DNA from: JAADDV01 sp964582875
GTDB lineage: Bacteria > Aquificota > Aquificia > Aquificales > Hydrogenothermaceae
Direction of reading: 5' to 3'
Assembly (NCBI GenBank): GCA_964582875.1
Contig: CAZOTZ010000043.1
Coordinates: forward strand, 1 to 14,831
Length of the DNA: 14,831 nucleotides
Shown here: positions 5,633 to 12,567 of the stretch, piece by piece
Layout of the letters: every line of letters starts with the position of its first letter
Numbering within the stretch: the stretch's first letter is position 1
The notes under the pieces: model-generated
Database searches by the model: none
What the model saw: the letters and a program-made list of their open reading frames with translations, nothing else
Told to the model about the DNA's origin: nothing
Made by a program: the position numbers and the translations under genes

Positions 5633-6541
5633 TTATTCTATTGGGATAATCCATTGTCTGTACTTTTCTATCTTTCCTCTAACTGCGTCAAAGTATACCT
5701 TCTGTATCTCTTTGGTTATTTTCCCTGGTTTTCCATCACCTATTTTTCTGTTGTCTATTTCAACAACCGGTGAAACCTGAGCTCCTGTACCACAGAAGAA
5801 AACCTCATCTGCTACATAAAGTTCTGTTCTTGCTATATGTCTTTCTTCAACCTGATAACCTAAATCTTTAGCTATTGTTATGATTGCATTTCTTGTTATA
5901 CCTTCAAGGATATCATCTGAAACAGGAGGTGTTATAAGTTTTCCATTTCTAATAATAAAAATGTTCTCTGCTGAACCTTCAGAAACATAACCGTTTTTGT
6001 TTAAAACAATAGCTTCATCTGCTCCAGCAAGTATTGCTTCTGTTTTTGAAAATGCACTGTTAACGTAAGCACCGGCAACCTTTAGTCTTGGTGGTATCAT
6101 ATTATCATTTAACCTTGTCCATGAGGAAACAATAGCTTTAATACCTTTGTTTACATCTATATAATCTCCTAAAGGATAGGTGTATATGGCTATTTTTGAG
6201 GTATAACCAACAAGTTTTGGACTTATTTTCAGGTCTGCAAAATAAACGATTGGTCTTATATATATATCACTTTTTATGTTGTTTCTTTTAATAAGTTCTT
6301 TTGTTATATCAACAAGTTCATCAACAGTTTCTTCAATACTCATATTTAAAACTTTCATATTCTGGAAAAGTCTCTGGTAATGCTCTTTAAAGAAAAGTCC
6401 CCACATTTTACCTGTTTCTTCATCGTAGTAGGCTCTTATACCTTCAAAGATTGCAGTTCCGTAGTGAAAAGAGTTTGTTTTTATACTTATTTTTGCTTCT
6501 TCTTCAGGGACTATTTTTCCTTCAAAATATACATATTCCAT
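5633..6541 (-). CDS. ilvE: Branched-chain-amino-acid aminotransferase
   Basis: The 302-residue protein is a fold-type IV PLP aminotransferase that carries out the last step of valine, leucine and isoleucine synthesis (amino group from or to glutamate). Evidence: FEGKIVPEEEAKIS near the N-terminus, SFHYGTAIFEGIRAY (24-38), IYIRPIVY (93-100), the Schiff-base lysine K154 in LKVAGAYVNSAFSKTEA, the phosphate-cup motif NGYVSEGSAENIF (183-195), ILEGITRNAI and FFCGTGAQVSPV (248-259). D-amino-acid aminotransferase and ADC lyase share the fold, but the EGIRAY motif and the length favour IlvE. AGGAGG (6554-6559) precedes the ATG by 12 nt, slightly long. It is divergent from era. A stem-loop without a T-run separates it from the next minus-strand gene. 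Confidence 0.93.
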   Translation of the reverse strand: MEYVYFEGKIVPEEEAKISIKTNSFHYGTAIFEGIRAYYDEETGKMWGLFFKEHYQRLFQNMKVLNMSIEETVDELVDITKELIKRNNIKSDIYIRPIVYFADLKISPKLVGYTSKIAIYTYPLGDYIDVNKGIKAIVSSWTRLNDNMIPPRLKVAGAYVNSAFSKTEAILAGADEAIVLNKNGYVSEGSAENIFIIRNGKLITPPVSDDILEGITRNAIITIAKDLGYQVEERHIARTELYVADEVFFCGTGAQVSPVVEIDNRKIGDGKPGKITKEIQKVYFDAVRGKIEKYRQWIIPIE

Positions 6542-6573
6542 TTTTTGTTAAATCCTCCTAAATTGTGTTTTAG

Positions 6574-6602
6574 ACTATCTTATTTTATCACTCTCATAAC
6601 AA
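6574..6602 (-). promoter_or_regulatory. Possible ilvE promoter
   Basis: On the minus strand TTGTTA (6597-6602, 4/6) and GATAGT (6574-6579, 4/6) are spaced by 17 bp. Both boxes are weak, so this is only the best candidate in the short gap. Confidence 0.3.
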
Positions 6603-6612
6603 CTCCTGCGGT

Positions 6613-6630
6613 TTTGTTATAATTAACAAA
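6613..6630. promoter_or_regulatory. 18-bp palindrome over the era -10 box
   Basis: TTTGTTA (6613-6619) and TAACAAA (6624-6630) form a perfect 7-4-7 inverted repeat. The middle contains the TATAAT (6618-6623) that is the likely -10 box of the era-mgtE operon; no good -35 box is seen. Because ilvE is read away from the same region, a bound regulator could touch both. It may also be chance in AT-rich DNA. Confidence 0.35.
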
Positions 6631-6650
6631 TAAATAAAAGAGGTAGTAAT

Positions 6651-7559
6651 ATGGAAGATAAATTCAGGGCTGGATTTGTGGCTTTAATAGGTAGACCTAA
6701 CGTAGGTAAATCAACACTTATGAATAATATAATTGGAACAAAGCTTTCTATCGTTAGCCCTAAGCCACAAACAACAAGGATGAGGATTTTAGGGGTTAAA
6801 CACGATAAAGATGCCCAGATAATATTTCTGGACACACCAGGAATACAGAGGGGAAATGATATTCTCACAAAAACTGTTGTTGAATCTGCTGTTAGTAGTA
6901 TGGAAGAAGCTGATGTACTTGTGCTTATAATAGAAGCCCAGAAAGGCTGGACTAAAGAAGATGAAATGCTTCTTGAAAATTATGTTAAAAAATTAAACAA
7001 ACCTACAATACTTGTTATTAATAAAATAGATAAAGTTCCAAAAGAAACTTTATTACCACTTATAGATGAATCTTCAAAAAAGTATGATTTTGTGGAGATA
7101 GTACCGGTCTCAGCTTTAAAAGGAACAAATCTTGATAGATTTATTGAAGTGCTAAAAAAGTACCTTCCGGAATCTCCTCCCTTATTTCCAGAAGACCAGA
7201 TTACAGACCTGCCCCTTAAGTTTTATATAGCAGAAATAATAAGGGAAAAGGTGTTTAAAAACACAAGGGATGAAATTCCCTACTCTGCAGCAGTTGAAGT
7301 GGAAAGTATAGAAGAGGGGAAGAAAAATAAAAATCTTCTCATAATAAGGGCTGTGATATACGTGGAGAAAGAAAACCATAAAGGAATAATAATAGGAAGA
7401 AAAGGGCAGATGCTTAAAAAGATAGGACAGCAGGCAAGGGAGGAACTTGAGTATCTTCTTGGAAAGAAAGTTCATCTTGAACTCTGGGTAAAAGTCAAAC
7501 CTAAATGGAAAGAAGATATTAGACTGTTAAAAATGCTTGGTTATCAGTATATATCTTAA
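6651..7559 (+). CDS. era: GTPase Era
   Basis: The 302-residue protein has the two-domain layout of Era. The GTPase domain shows G1 GRPNVGKST (14-22), G2 at TT (41-42) in PQTTRMRILG, G3 DTPG (61-64), G4 NKID (124-127) and G5 SAL (154-156). The C-terminal KH domain (about 200-285) contains GIIIGRKGQMLKKIG and the family end LGKKVHLELWVKVKPKWKED. Era binds the 3' end of 16S rRNA and is needed for 30S subunit maturation. AAGAGG lies 7 nt before the ATG. Its stop codon overlaps the ribosome binding site of mgtE (TAAGGAG), and the gap is only 9 bp, so the two genes form an operon. Length is normal and nothing is missing. Confidence 0.98.
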   Translation: MEDKFRAGFVALIGRPNVGKSTLMNNIIGTKLSIVSPKPQTTRMRILGVKHDKDAQIIFLDTPGIQRGNDILTKTVVESAVSSMEEADVLVLIIEAQKGWTKEDEMLLENYVKKLNKPTILVINKIDKVPKETLLPLIDESSKKYDFVEIVPVSALKGTNLDRFIEVLKKYLPESPPLFPEDQITDLPLKFYIAEIIREKVFKNTRDEIPYSAAVEVESIEEGKKNKNLLIIRAVIYVEKENHKGIIIGRKGQMLKKIGQQAREELEYLLGKKVHLELWVKVKPKWKEDIRLLKMLGYQYIS

Positions 7560-7568
7560 GGAGATTTT

Positions 7569-8939
7569 ATGACTCCAACCTTAAACGTTTTAAAAGAGAC
7601 TGTAAAAAGACTTATATATAAAGGTAATACAAAAGCTTTAGAAAGGATACTTCAAAAGAGCCACAAAGGGGATATTGTGGCTATTTTCAGACACCTTACA
7701 CATCAGGAAAGGATAAAGACATTCCAGATTTTAATGAAAGTTGATTTATCAAAAGCTTCTGATGTCCTTTATGACCTTGATGAAGATATCCAGATAGAGA
7801 TACTTAGGTCTTTACCTGTTAAAGATTCTGTGAGAATTCTTTTAACATTTTCAACAGGTGAGATAGCCCCTTTAATAGATAAAATTCCAGATGAAGTAAG
7901 GAAACAGCTTTTACAGAAACTTGATGAAGAGGAAAGAAAAGAGCTTGAGAAATACATGTCCTATGGCGGTGATAGTGTAACTTCACTTATAACAGAAGAT
8001 TATGTAGCAGTAACAGAGGAAAAAAGTGTAAAAGATGTTTTAAACCTTTTAAAAACAGTTCCAGAAGACCTTGAAGTTATATACGTATACATTGTAGATA
8101 AAAAGGAAAGACTGATAGGTGTCGTTTCTATAAAAGAAATCCTGACTGCTCCTGAAAATGTCCAGATAAAAGATATAATGACAACAGACGTTATATCAAT
8201 AAGAACTGATGCAACAAAAGAAGATGCTATAGAGATATTCCAGAGGTACGATTTACTGGCTTTACCTGTTGTTGATGAAGATGACAGACTTGTAGGTGTT
8301 ATATACATAGACGATATACTTGATGCAATAACAGAAAAAACAACAGAAGAATTTTTTAAAATGGCTGGGGCTCAAGAAGAAGAGCTTTTTTACACAAACC
8401 AGATTTTAAAAATAGCAAAGTTAAGGCTTCCATGGATACTTGTTTCTGTTTTTGGTGAGATGGTTTCAGCTGTTATCATCAGTTTGTTTGATTTTACTAT
8501 CAAACAGTACCTTCCTATTATATTTTTTCTTCCCCTTGTTGCTGCTGTTAGTGGAAATATAAGTTCCCAATCTGCAATTATCACAGCAAGGGGTCTTTTG
8601 ACAGGAAAAATAACAGAAAACTTTAAAGATTTTTTCCACTTTTTATTTAGAGAAGTGAAAATCGCTTTTATACTTGGTTTTGTTATAAGTACTATTGTAG
8701 GTTCAATATCTGTTCTATGGCTTAGCAATCATATAGTAGGTGTTGTTGTTGCTACATCACTGTTTATAAACACAATAATAGCAGCTTTTACAGGAGGTTC
8801 ACTACCTTTTCTTATGACTAAAATAGGGAAGGACCCAACCTTCGCTACAGGGATAATAACTCTAACAATCAATGATATTTTAGGTGTTTTGATTTATCTT
8901 GGAACAGCTACAGCATTTTTAAAGTATCTTACTTTTTAG
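7569..8939 (+). CDS. mgtE: MgtE-family magnesium transporter
   Basis: The 456-residue protein shows all MgtE parts: an N-terminal helical MgtE_N domain with repeated short helices (about 20-130), two CBS domains (about 137-195 and 200-255; ITEDYVAVTEEKSVKDVL and IMTTDVISIRTDATKEDA), a connecting plug helix (256-278) and five membrane helices (about 285-308, 314-338, 363-385, 388-412, 424-452). D436 in TINDILGVLIYLG lies where the pore-selectivity Asp of the family is found. MgtE is a dimeric inner-membrane channel for Mg2+, closed by Mg2+ bound to the cytoplasmic domains. The pore-loop phrase, normally GGNxGxQ-like, reads SGNISSQ (328-334) here. It is the second gene of the era operon with its own GGAG site, and it ends 11 bp inside the convergent iclR-like gene. 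Substrate could include other divalent cations. Confidence 0.93.
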   Translation: MTPTLNVLKETVKRLIYKGNTKALERILQKSHKGDIVAIFRHLTHQERIKTFQILMKVDLSKASDVLYDLDEDIQIEILRSLPVKDSVRILLTFSTGEIAPLIDKIPDEVRKQLLQKLDEEERKELEKYMSYGGDSVTSLITEDYVAVTEEKSVKDVLNLLKTVPEDLEVIYVYIVDKKERLIGVVSIKEILTAPENVQIKDIMTTDVISIRTDATKEDAIEIFQRYDLLALPVVDEDDRLVGVIYIDDILDAITEKTTEEFFKMAGAQEEELFYTNQILKIAKLRLPWILVSVFGEMVSAVIISLFDFTIKQYLPIIFFLPLVAAVSGNISSQSAIITARGLLTGKITENFKDFFHFLFREVKIAFILGFVISTIVGSISVLWLSNHIVGVVVATSLFINTIIAAFTGGSLPFLMTKIGKDPTFATGIITLTINDILGVLIYLGTATAFLKYLTF

Positions 8940-9603
8940 ACACAATTTTTAGTTTATCTGATATATTTTTCCCGGTGTTAATCACTAAAGGTTTTATACT
9001 CTCTACTTTTTCTTTATTTAATCTGCTGATAGGTGCAAGTATAGACAAGGATGCTATAGGGTGGTTTGTTTCATCTTTTATAACAGTTGCTACTTCAACG
9101 ACTTCTGGTTCAGTTTCCTCAAAGTCCACAGTAAAAGGAAAATCATCTCTATTTTTTTCTGCCTCTTTTAAGGCTTTCCCTGATGCCGTTGTTGAGGAAG
9201 GAAACCTCTGGGAAATCCTTGAGTGAACGTGAACAGACCTGTTTGTTTCTTCTGCATAAACGTAGACAATATCGCCACCATGGGGTACAGCTATATAAAC
9301 AGTTTCTCCTGTTTCATTTCTCAATTTTCTTAAAAACGGCTTTGCGTATTTTATAAAGTGTAGCCCTTTTATGTAAGCGTCCTCAAGGTAAAGGAATTTC
9401 ATACCAAGTTTGTAATGTCCTGTTTCCTCATCCTGCTCAACAAGTCCTTTAACCTCAAGGGTTGCAAGAAGTCTAAAAACGTTGTTCTTGTTGAGATTTA
9501 GTATCTTACTGAGTTCAGTTACCCCAAGGTCATCTGCATCTTTAAGGGCTTCAATAAGGTCTAAAGCTTTTTCAATTGATGTTTTTGCGCCTCTTTTTTT
9601 CAT
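8929..9603 (-). CDS. IclR-family transcriptional regulator
   Basis: The 224-residue protein has an N-terminal winged helix-turn-helix (about 8-66: SIEKALDLIEAL...GVTELSKILNLNKNNVFRLLATLEVKGLVEQD...GHYKLG) and an IclR effector domain from about 75, with TVYIAV, the signature TASGKA (139-144) and the closing segment HPIASLSILAPISRLN. Family members usually have about 250 residues; here the segment after GKALK is about 30 residues shorter than usual, removing the region that generally carries the T-x-x-T-I helix. The regulated pathway cannot be told. Its stop overlaps mgtE by 11 bp. The ATG has only a weak ribosome binding site. A 29-bp near-palindrome upstream is a plausible operator for this protein and also faces the divergent gap-interrupted gene. 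Confidence 0.9.
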   Translation of the reverse strand: MKKRGAKTSIEKALDLIEALKDADDLGVTELSKILNLNKNNVFRLLATLEVKGLVEQDEETGHYKLGMKFLYLEDAYIKGLHFIKYAKPFLRKLRNETGETVYIAVPHGGDIVYVYAEETNRSVHVHSRISQRFPSSTTASGKALKEAEKNRDDFPFTVDFEETEPEVVEVATVIKDETNHPIASLSILAPISRLNKEKVESIKPLVINTGKNISDKLKIVSKK

Positions 9604-9640
9604 TGCTTTGTCTCAAAGGTTTTTTATTAGACTAACTTTA

Positions 9641-9669
9641 AATATATAGGTAAATCAAACAAAATCCAA
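9641..9669 (-). promoter_or_regulatory. Possible promoter of the IclR-family gene
   Basis: On the minus strand TTGGAT (9664-9669, weak) and TATATT (9641-9646, 5/6) are 17 bp apart. The -35 box and most of the spacer lie inside the palindrome, as expected for autorepression. A perfect TATAAT at 9687-9692 (minus) is an alternative -10 but lacks a -35. Confidence 0.35.
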
Positions 9670-9681
9670 TTCTGTTTGATT
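9653..9681. promoter_or_regulatory. 29-bp near-perfect palindrome, candidate IclR operator
   Basis: AATCAAACA (9653-9661) and TGTTTGATT (9673-9681) are exact reverse complements. The inner AAT/ATT (9663-9665, 9669-9671) also pair, so only one base pair on each side breaks symmetry around CCA. It lies between the IclR-family gene and the divergent small gene, over the likely iclR promoter and just upstream of the -35 of the other gene. Confidence 0.6.
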
Positions 9682-9698
9682 AAAAAATTATACACAAA

Positions 9699-9726
9699 TT
9701 GAAAGTAGTTTTTTTTCTATTATATT
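9699..9726 (+). promoter_or_regulatory. Promoter of the gap-interrupted gene
   Basis: TTGAAA (9699-9704) and TATATT (9721-9726) are 16 bp apart, both 5/6 matches to sigma70 consensus. A leader of about 26 nt follows, with GGAGG six bases before the ATG at 9760. Confidence 0.5.
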
Positions 9727-9759
9727 TATAGGTTAATAAATACTAACTGGAGGGCTAAA

Positions 9760-9919
9760 ATGGAAGGGATAGAAAAACAACTTGAGGAGATAAAAAAGNN
9801 NNNNNNNNNNNNNNNNNNNNNNNNNNNNNNNNNNNNNNNNNNNNNNNNNNNNNNNNNNNNNNNNNNNNNNNNNNNNNNNNNNNNNNNNNNNNNNNNNNAA
9901 AGCAGGTTATTTATTTTAA
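9760..9919 (+). CDS. Hypothetical gene interrupted by an assembly gap
   Basis: A strong start is visible: a promoter, GGAGG with 6-nt spacing and ATG at 9760, coding MEGIEKQLEEIKK, a charged amphipathic helix of coiled-coil type. After 13 codons the sequence is replaced by 100 N. To the right of the gap one frame reads KAGYLF and stops with TAA at 9917-9919, right at the foot of a terminator hairpin. If that is the same gene and the gap were truly 100 bases, the protein would have about 52 residues, but the real length is unknown and several genes might be missing. The gene is divergent from the IclR-family regulator and is its most obvious candidate target. No function can be given. Confidence 0.4.
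9799..9898. other. Assembly gap of 100 N
   Basis: Exactly 100 unknown bases, the usual placeholder for a scaffold gap of unknown size. The stretch without a complete gene from 9604 to 9943 therefore contains the iclR control region, the start of a gene, this gap and a terminator. Confidence 0.98.
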
Positions 9920-9945
9920 AAGGGGCTTTTAAAAGCCCCTTTTTT
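9916..9945. terminator. Bidirectional rho-independent terminator
   Basis: AAAAGGGGC (9918-9926) pairs with GCCCCTTTT (9935-9943) around TTTTAAAA, a fully symmetrical hairpin with T-runs on the 3' side for both strands. It ends the gap-interrupted gene on the plus strand and transketolase (stop at 9944-9946) on the minus strand. Confidence 0.9.
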
Positions 9946-11938
9946 AAACGAGGGTTTTTAAAAACTGGGCAGTTTTTTCTGCTACATTTTCAGGGGTAAA
10001 TCCAAACTTCTCCATAAGAACATTTCCAGGTGCAGACGCTCCAAATCTATCCATACCTATAACAAGTCCGTTTTCTCCTACAATCTCTCTCCAGCCAAGG
10101 GATGAACCTGCTTCAACAGCTACTTTAGGAACATCCTTTGGTAAAACCTTATTTCTGTAATCTTCCTGTTGTTTGAAGAAAAGCTCCCAGGAAGGCATAG
10201 AAACGACCCTTGCTTTAATTCCCATCTGTTCTAAAAGTTCCTTTGCTCCTAAACATACATGTACTTCTGAACCTGTTCCAATAAGGATAACATCAGGGGC
10301 TTCTACATCTTCAAGTATGTAAGCTCCTTTAGATACACCTTCTTTTATAGGATATTTTTCTGGGTCTAAAACAGGTATGTTCTGTCTTGTTAACACAAGG
10401 AGTACTGGAGATTTTTCTTTTATAGCTATTTTCCATGCTTCAACAGTTTCGTTTGCATCAGCAGGTCTGATAACAGTTATATCAGGCATAACCCTAAAAC
10501 TCATAAGATGTTCTATTGGTTGGTGTGTTGGTCCATCTTCCCCAACACCTATACTATCGTGGGTGTAAATAAATATAGAATGGGTTTTCATAAGTGCAGC
10601 AAGTCTAACAGAAGCTCTCATATAATCAGAAAATACAAAAAATGTGGCACCAAAAGGTATAACTCCTCCGTGGAGGGACATTCCATTAACGGCTGCTCCC
10701 ATTGCATGTTCTCTTATCCCAAAGTGTATATTCCTTCCGGAAGGTGTATCACAGTAAAAATCTCCTTTTCCTTTCATAACAACTTTATTTGAGGAAGCAA
10801 GGTCTGCAGAACCACCTATAAAATTAGGAAGTTTATCGGCAAGTGCATTTATAACTTCACCAGAAGCTGAACGGGTAGCTATTTTCTTTGAAGTGTCAGT
10901 ATATACAGGTAAATCTTTATCCCAGTCTTCAGGGAGTTTTCCTGATATGAAATCTTCAAACTGTCTGGCAAGTTCAGGATAGGCTTTTTTGTACTCTTCA
11001 AACATATTTTTCCATTCTTCCTCTGCTTTCTGTCCTTTTTCTACAGCCTTTCTAAAATGGGCTAATGCTTCATCTGGAATATAAAACATCTTATCTTCAG
11101 GGAAACCTAAAGCCCTTTTTGTTTCTTTAGCTTCTTCTTCTGATAATGGGGCTCCATGTACAGCAGGGTTATCCTGTTTTGGCGAATGCCATCCTATATG
11201 GGTTTTTATTCTGATTAATGAAGGTTTTTCTTTTTCATCCTGGGCTGCTTTTATAGCTCCGTATATAGCTTCAAGGTCTTCTCCATCAGGAACGGTAATT
11301 ACATGCCAGCCGTGGGCTTTAAATCTAAGCTCTATATCTTCTGTCCACGTTATATCTGTAGGTCCGTCTATTGTTATGTGGTTGTCATCGTAAAGATAGA
11401 TGAGTTTCCCAAGTTTTAATCTTCCTGCAAGAGCTGCAGCCTCTGATGATATTCCTTCCATTAAATCTCCATCTGAAACTATAGCGTATGTATAATGGTC
11501 AACAATATTAAACCCTTCTCTGTTGAAGTAGTTTGCTAAATAACATTCAGCTATTGCCATACCAACACCCATTCCAAAGCCCTGACCTAAAGGCCCTGTT
11601 GTTGCTTCTACTCCAGGTGTATGACCGTACTCTGGGTGTCCTGGCGTTTTACTTCCCCATTGCCTAAATCTTTTTAGCTCTTCAAGTGGTAAATCATAAC
11701 CGTAAAGGTGTAAAAGGGAGTACAGCATAGCAGATGCATGCCCTGCAGAAAGAATAAATCTGTCTCTGTTGAACCAGTTTGGGTTTTTAGGATTATGTTT
11801 TAAAAACTTATCCCATAATACATAAGCCATTGGGGAAGCACCTAAGGGCATACCAGGATGACCTGATTTAGCTGTCTGTATCTGGTCTAAAGAGAGAACT
11901 CTAATTGTGTTAATACACAGACTATCAATATTTTCCAT
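9944..11938 (-). CDS. tkt: Transketolase
   Basis: The 664-residue protein transfers two-carbon ketol units between sugar phosphates in the pentose phosphate pathway or the reductive pentose route, with thiamine diphosphate and a divalent metal. Seen in order: SGHPGMPLGASPMAYVL (25-41), RFILSAGHASAMLY (60-73), the TPP motif SDGDLMEG (155-162) closing with DDNHITIDG (N186), a substrate His in AVHGAP (H261), GSADLASSN (376-384), GIREHAMG with the catalytic Glu E410, HDSIGVGEDGPTHQPIEHL (460-478) and the C-terminal ketol domain from about 530 with GTGSEVHV and MDRFGASAPG. Length is normal for the long, single-chain form. GAGGTG lies about 10 nt before the ATG. It is a single gene, divergent from the archaemetzincin and terminated by the hairpin at its 3' end. 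Confidence 0.97.
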   Translation of the reverse strand: MENIDSLCINTIRVLSLDQIQTAKSGHPGMPLGASPMAYVLWDKFLKHNPKNPNWFNRDRFILSAGHASAMLYSLLHLYGYDLPLEELKRFRQWGSKTPGHPEYGHTPGVEATTGPLGQGFGMGVGMAIAECYLANYFNREGFNIVDHYTYAIVSDGDLMEGISSEAAALAGRLKLGKLIYLYDDNHITIDGPTDITWTEDIELRFKAHGWHVITVPDGEDLEAIYGAIKAAQDEKEKPSLIRIKTHIGWHSPKQDNPAVHGAPLSEEEAKETKRALGFPEDKMFYIPDEALAHFRKAVEKGQKAEEEWKNMFEEYKKAYPELARQFEDFISGKLPEDWDKDLPVYTDTSKKIATRSASGEVINALADKLPNFIGGSADLASSNKVVMKGKGDFYCDTPSGRNIHFGIREHAMGAAVNGMSLHGGVIPFGATFFVFSDYMRASVRLAALMKTHSIFIYTHDSIGVGEDGPTHQPIEHLMSFRVMPDITVIRPADANETVEAWKIAIKEKSPVLLVLTRQNIPVLDPEKYPIKEGVSKGAYILEDVEAPDVILIGTGSEVHVCLGAKELLEQMGIKARVVSMPSWELFFKQQEDYRNKVLPKDVPKVAVEAGSSLGWREIVGENGLVIGMDRFGASAPGNVLMEKFGFTPENVAEKTAQFLKTLV

Positions 11939-11977
11939 TTCTTTATTTCACCTCATGAAAAGTTTTTAGATAGAGAT

Positions 11978-11983
11978 ATTATA
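11978..11983 (-). promoter_or_regulatory. -10 box of the transketolase promoter
   Basis: A perfect TATAAT on the minus strand lies 40 bp upstream of the tkt start codon within a run of alternating A and T. No good -35 is seen at normal spacing. The archaemetzincin promoter must lie in the same 86-bp divergent gap but could not be fixed. Confidence 0.35.
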
Positions 11984-12024
11984 TATACTTAAGAAAATAA
12001 CTTACAGACTTTAAAGGACTTCAA

Positions 12025-12567
12025 ATGAATTTAAATAAAATAGTAGTTCAGCCATACGAAAATAATTTTGGGAATATAAAATCTGTTCTTTCAGAAAGAC
12101 TCCAGAGTATATTTCTTCTTCCTGTGGAATGGAAATTTCCTAAACAGATTCCATCTGCTGCTTTTAACAGAGAAAGAAACCAGTATTTAGGGAGTTTTTT
12201 CCTCCGGGACCTGTTATCTGTTAAAAAACCTGGGGATATTGTACTTGGTGTAGTCCCTTATGACCTTTACGAACCTGGCCTGAACTTTGTTTTTGGTGTA
12301 GCTTCTTCTTTAACAGTTACAGCAGTAATTTCAACATTTAGACTTCACAACAGCTTTTATGGTCTTCCTGAAGATTTTAACCTTTTTTTAGACAGAACAA
12401 CTAAAGAAGCTGTTCATGAAATAGGTCATACACTTGGTTTAGGACACTGTCCAGACCCAGAATGTGTTATGCATTTTTCAAATTCAATAGAGGATACAGA
12501 TAGAAAAAGCTACTACTTCTGCGATATATGCTATAGAAAAGTGAAAAGAGCATTAGGAATTCTTTAG
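12025..12567 (+). CDS. amzA: Archaemetzincin (peptidase family M54)
   Basis: The 180-residue protein has the complete zinc signature of archaemetzincins. H131-E132-x-x-H135-x-x-G138-x-x-H141 gives the three zinc His ligands and the general base Glu; the zinc-finger cysteines are C142, C147, C166 and C169, and M149 follows in CVMHFSNS as the Met-turn. The final FCDIC element and the DTDRKS stretch are also typical. The N-terminal half (PSAAFNRERNQYLGSFFL) matches the family strand region. Members are small soluble metalloproteases, best known from archaea and vertebrates and patchy in bacteria; physiological substrates are not established. There is no signal peptide. AAAGGA lies six bases before the ATG. 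It is divergent from tkt, and its last 15 bp overlap the 3' end of lipA. Confidence 0.93.
   Translation: MNLNKIVVQPYENNFGNIKSVLSERLQSIFLLPVEWKFPKQIPSAAFNRERNQYLGSFFLRDLLSVKKPGDIVLGVVPYDLYEPGLNFVFGVASSLTVTAVISTFRLHNSFYGLPEDFNLFLDRTTKEAVHEIGHTLGLGHCPDPECVMHFSNSIEDTDRKSYYFCDICYRKVKRALGIL

Noticed and set aside
8000..8728. Antisense open frames of about 100 codons within mgtE
   Set aside because: They are Ser/Ile-rich shadows of the conserved mgtE frame, without ribosome binding sites or recognisable motifs.
9653..9692. The iclR-region palindrome as a transcription terminator
   Set aside because: It lies between divergent genes, has an AT-rich stem and carries no proper T-run in either gene direction.
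9920..9999. Continuation of the gap gene through the terminator into the transketolase 3' end
   Set aside because: It would read through a perfect hairpin terminator and antisense to tkt; another frame stops at 9917-9919 exactly at the hairpin.
10377..10792. Plus-strand open frames inside transketolase
   Set aside because: They oppose a highly conserved enzyme and have no start signals; shadow frames.
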